DNA of 22,357 nt from JACRGC01 sp035288785. GTDB taxonomy: Archaea > Micrarchaeota > Micrarchaeia > Norongarragalinales > SBBD01. Every line of letters starts with the position of its first letter. The stretch's first letter is position 1. Position numbers and translations under genes: made by a program. The notes beneath the pieces are model-generated. The model had not been told where the DNA came from, ran no database searches, and worked only from the letters and a program-made list of their open reading frames with translations. Location: contig DATDZF010000077.1 of assembly GCA_035288785.1 (NCBI GenBank), forward strand, positions 1 to 22,357. Direction: 5' to 3'. Shown one piece after another: positions 20,622-22,357 of this stretch.

Positions 20622-22357
20622 ATGGAAAAAAGAAATGCATTTTTCGCCTTCGCGCTTTTTGCGCTCTTCCTTGCACCGCTAGCAATGGCGGATACAGCAA
20701 CTACCGTTGTGACGGGCAGCGGAAGCGCCCAGGTCGGGGAAAAAACCGGCGTGAGCGAGCCTGATGCTGCGCTCCTCCCAAACCCATTCAGGTATCACAA
20801 TTTCAACCTTGAGAAGGGCTGGAATCTCATTTCCATGCCAATACACTTTCCAATAGATAATTTCGGCTATGCGGAAATCCGAGGCACCGACTGCGCAAAA
20901 AAACCATTCTATTATTATGAGCCATCAACTGGCAGCTATGTGGCGGATGCGATCCTTGCCAAGGGCGAAAAGGTCATGTCCGGCAGGGGCTATTGGATAA
21001 AGGCGGATTCCAAATGCAGCTTCCAGGTGTTTGGTCAGGGGGCCGTTGATGCGGGCGATTTTTCAGGCTTTTGGCATACCGGCTGGAACCAGATCGGAGC
21101 GCCATTCAAGCCGCTTAGCTTTAGCAGCATCGCAGGCAATTGCAAGGTTGTCAGCGGGCCTTACTATTTCAACACAAACGCATACAAATGGGTGAAAAGC
21201 GACCTTTTGGAAAATTCCAAGGGCTATTTCGTCAAGGTGGCGGAGTATTGCCAGATTGGAAACCAGCCTCCAGAACCGCCGGAGCCAACAGTTTACCCAA
21301 CCGCAACCGTATATCCTACAGCGACCACCATACCAAGCGGCTTCGATATCGGGATTAGGGACATCCAATTCTACCCTTGGAACCCTAAGGCAGGTCAGAG
21401 CGCAACCATCGCCGTTACACTCCATAATTACGGAAACGCCGGGGGCTATTTCACTGCATTCAACCTCGAATTGATCGGAGGCGGCGAAGGCAAGAACGTG
21501 GGAGGAGGAACTGGCGGCGCAACAAATGGCAAAATTTATGTAGGGCCGGAGCAGGAGTATACAATCAAGTACACCAACACCTTCCCAAGCGGAGGCTACT
21601 GGACAGCAACTGGCACAGTGAAGGCAGAAAATGACGTGAATCCGGCAAATAACATCCTAAGAACGAGCCTTTATGTGAAGCCGGTTGACAAGCCCGGATT
21701 TGACCTTGGGATTCAGAAAGTCGGGATTAACCCGGACACTCCCCAAACCGCATCTTCGTTCTCCCTCATCGTCGAGCTTTACAACTACGGATCATCCGGC
21801 GGCTACCTGACGGACTACGGCATTAAATTCGACGGGCCGGGCCAGGTAATCCCGTACGGGGCAAAATCATTCTATAATAGGTATATTGGCCCTGGCGAAT
21901 CCATAACGCTGGAGGACCAGTTTATGGCATACAAGGAGGGGTACTACAAGATAATCATCGATACAACGCCCCTTGACGACTTCAATCCCTCAAATGACGA
22001 CACCATTTCCAATGTATTTGTAAGCGATGCCTATCCAACAATAAAACCCTGCAGGCAATTTGGCGACAACAGTTACAAGAACGTGCAGGTGGGATGCAGC
22101 ATTATGAGCACCTCGGGCTACGAGGTACTATTCTCCGAAGTGAGCTATTACTGGCCCAACCGTGCGATGCTGGATGTTATGAATTCCGATAGGAAGCTGA
22201 TCAAGAGGGTATTCCTGGGCGACGGCGAGAGCGCAACGGTCCCTGAAGCTGCCAACCTCTACATTAGGATCGACAAAATCTACAGCGGCGGGTTCGAGAA
22301 AAGCGGCATAATCGACATTACAGTTGAATCCGGGTATGCCACGCCCACGCCAAAGCC
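20622..22357 (+). CDS. Large secreted CARDB-type surface protein (3' end outside window)
   Basis: The frame is open from the ATG at 20622 to the right edge (578 codons seen). It has a signal peptide (1-23, ending P-L-A-M-A). Next is a duplicated module with G-W-N-L-I-S-M-P / G-R-G-Y-W-I-K (~66-127) and G-W-N-Q-I-G-A-P / S-K-G-Y-F-V-K (~154-205). A Pro/Thr linker (~216-238) leads to two CARDB-like beta-sandwich domains (~241-352 and ~359-467), both with N-Y-G and a closing N-P-x-N-N/D-D. A further Cys-bearing domain is followed by another T-P-T-P linker at the edge. CARDB domains are cell-adhesion modules of surface proteins; the exact role is unknown. The GGTG-containing leader closely matches that of the gene at 6625. 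More domains or an anchor probably lie beyond the window. Confidence 0.88.
   Translation, partial: MEKRNAFFAFALFALFLAPLAMADTATTVVTGSGSAQVGEKTGVSEPDAALLPNPFRYHNFNLEKGWNLISMPIHFPIDNFGYAEIRGTDCAKKPFYYYEPSTGSYVADAILAKGEKVMSGRGYWIKADSKCSFQVFGQGAVDAGDFSGFWHTGWNQIGAPFKPLSFSSIAGNCKVVSGPYYFNTNAYKWVKSDLLENSKGYFVKVAEYCQIGNQPPEPPEPTVYPTATVYPTATTIPSGFDIGIRDIQFYPWNPKAGQSATIAVTLHNYGNAGGYFTAFNLELIGGGEGKNVGGGTGGATNGKIYVGPEQEYTIKYTNTFPSGGYWTATGTVKAENDVNPANNILRTSLYVKPVDKPGFDLGIQKVGINPDTPQTASSFSLIVELYNYGSSGGYLTDYGIKFDGPGQVIPYGAKSFYNRYIGPGESITLEDQFMAYKEGYYKIIIDTTPLDDFNPSNDDTISNVFVSDAYPTIKPCRQFGDNSYKNVQVGCSIMSTSGYEVLFSEVSYYWPNRAMLDVMNSDRKLIKRVFLGDGESATVPEAANLYIRIDKIYSGGFEKSGIIDITVESGYATPTPK

Noticed and set aside
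1..22357. Insertion sequences, transposases, integrases, toxin-antitoxin or defence genes
   Set aside because: None were seen. No terminal inverted repeats with target duplications and no recognisable mobile or defence protein are present in the reading frames.

Overview
This window is archaeal. It encodes ribosomal proteins shared only with eukaryotes (eL31, eL39, eL41), the anti-association factor aIF6, prefoldin alpha, FtsY, the RNase P protein Pop5, the replication factor C small subunit and an A-type ATP synthase. Most genes are preceded by TATA boxes rather than -10/-35 elements. The class III (pilin-like) signal peptide, the secreted proteins with Pro/Thr-rich linkers and the small compact genes suggest a DPANN-type lineage such as Micrarchaeota or Diapherotrites. 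That placement is an inference; no rRNA is present to prove it.

Layout. Positions 1-353 hold the 3' end of a coiled-coil protein gene (+). Positions 416-4355 (-) hold an ScpB-like chromosome-segregation gene followed by a 1136-residue surface protein with a class III signal peptide, six ~90-residue Cys-containing repeats and a right-handed beta-helix. Positions 4602-9500 (+) hold an information-processing cluster: uS2, eL39, eL31, aIF6, an unknown protein, prefoldin alpha, FtsY and Pop5. This is close to the classic archaeal L39e-L31e-IF6-LX-PfdA-FtsY order, but an unrecognised gene sits where LX is expected. A hairpin-rich gap leads to a secreted lytic-transglycosylase-like protein (9601-10503, +).

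Positions 10560-12291 (-) hold RfcS, a small membrane-anchored secreted protein and the tiny eL41 gene. S-adenosylhomocysteine hydrolase (+) follows, then an unknown gene converging on it (-). Positions 14405-19094 (+) hold ATP synthase genes in the order H-I-K-E-C-F. The catalytic A and B subunits and the central-stalk D subunit, which normally follow F, are absent here. A membrane-spanning winged-helix regulator (19190-20242) comes next. After it is a 380-bp AT-rich gap with several inverted repeats, and then the start of a large secreted CARDB-type surface protein that runs off the window.

Two themes stand out. First, several genes have a TATA box about 26 bp upstream of the start codon, implying leaderless mRNAs, while others (atpH, atpK, atpE, ahcY) carry clear GGTG-type Shine-Dalgarno sites. 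The atpH leader appears to hold a leaderless 22-codon upstream ORF that ends exactly at the atpH start codon. Second, four or five genes encode exported proteins, including a lysozyme-fold enzyme in an organism that should have no murein of its own. This suggests interaction with other cells.
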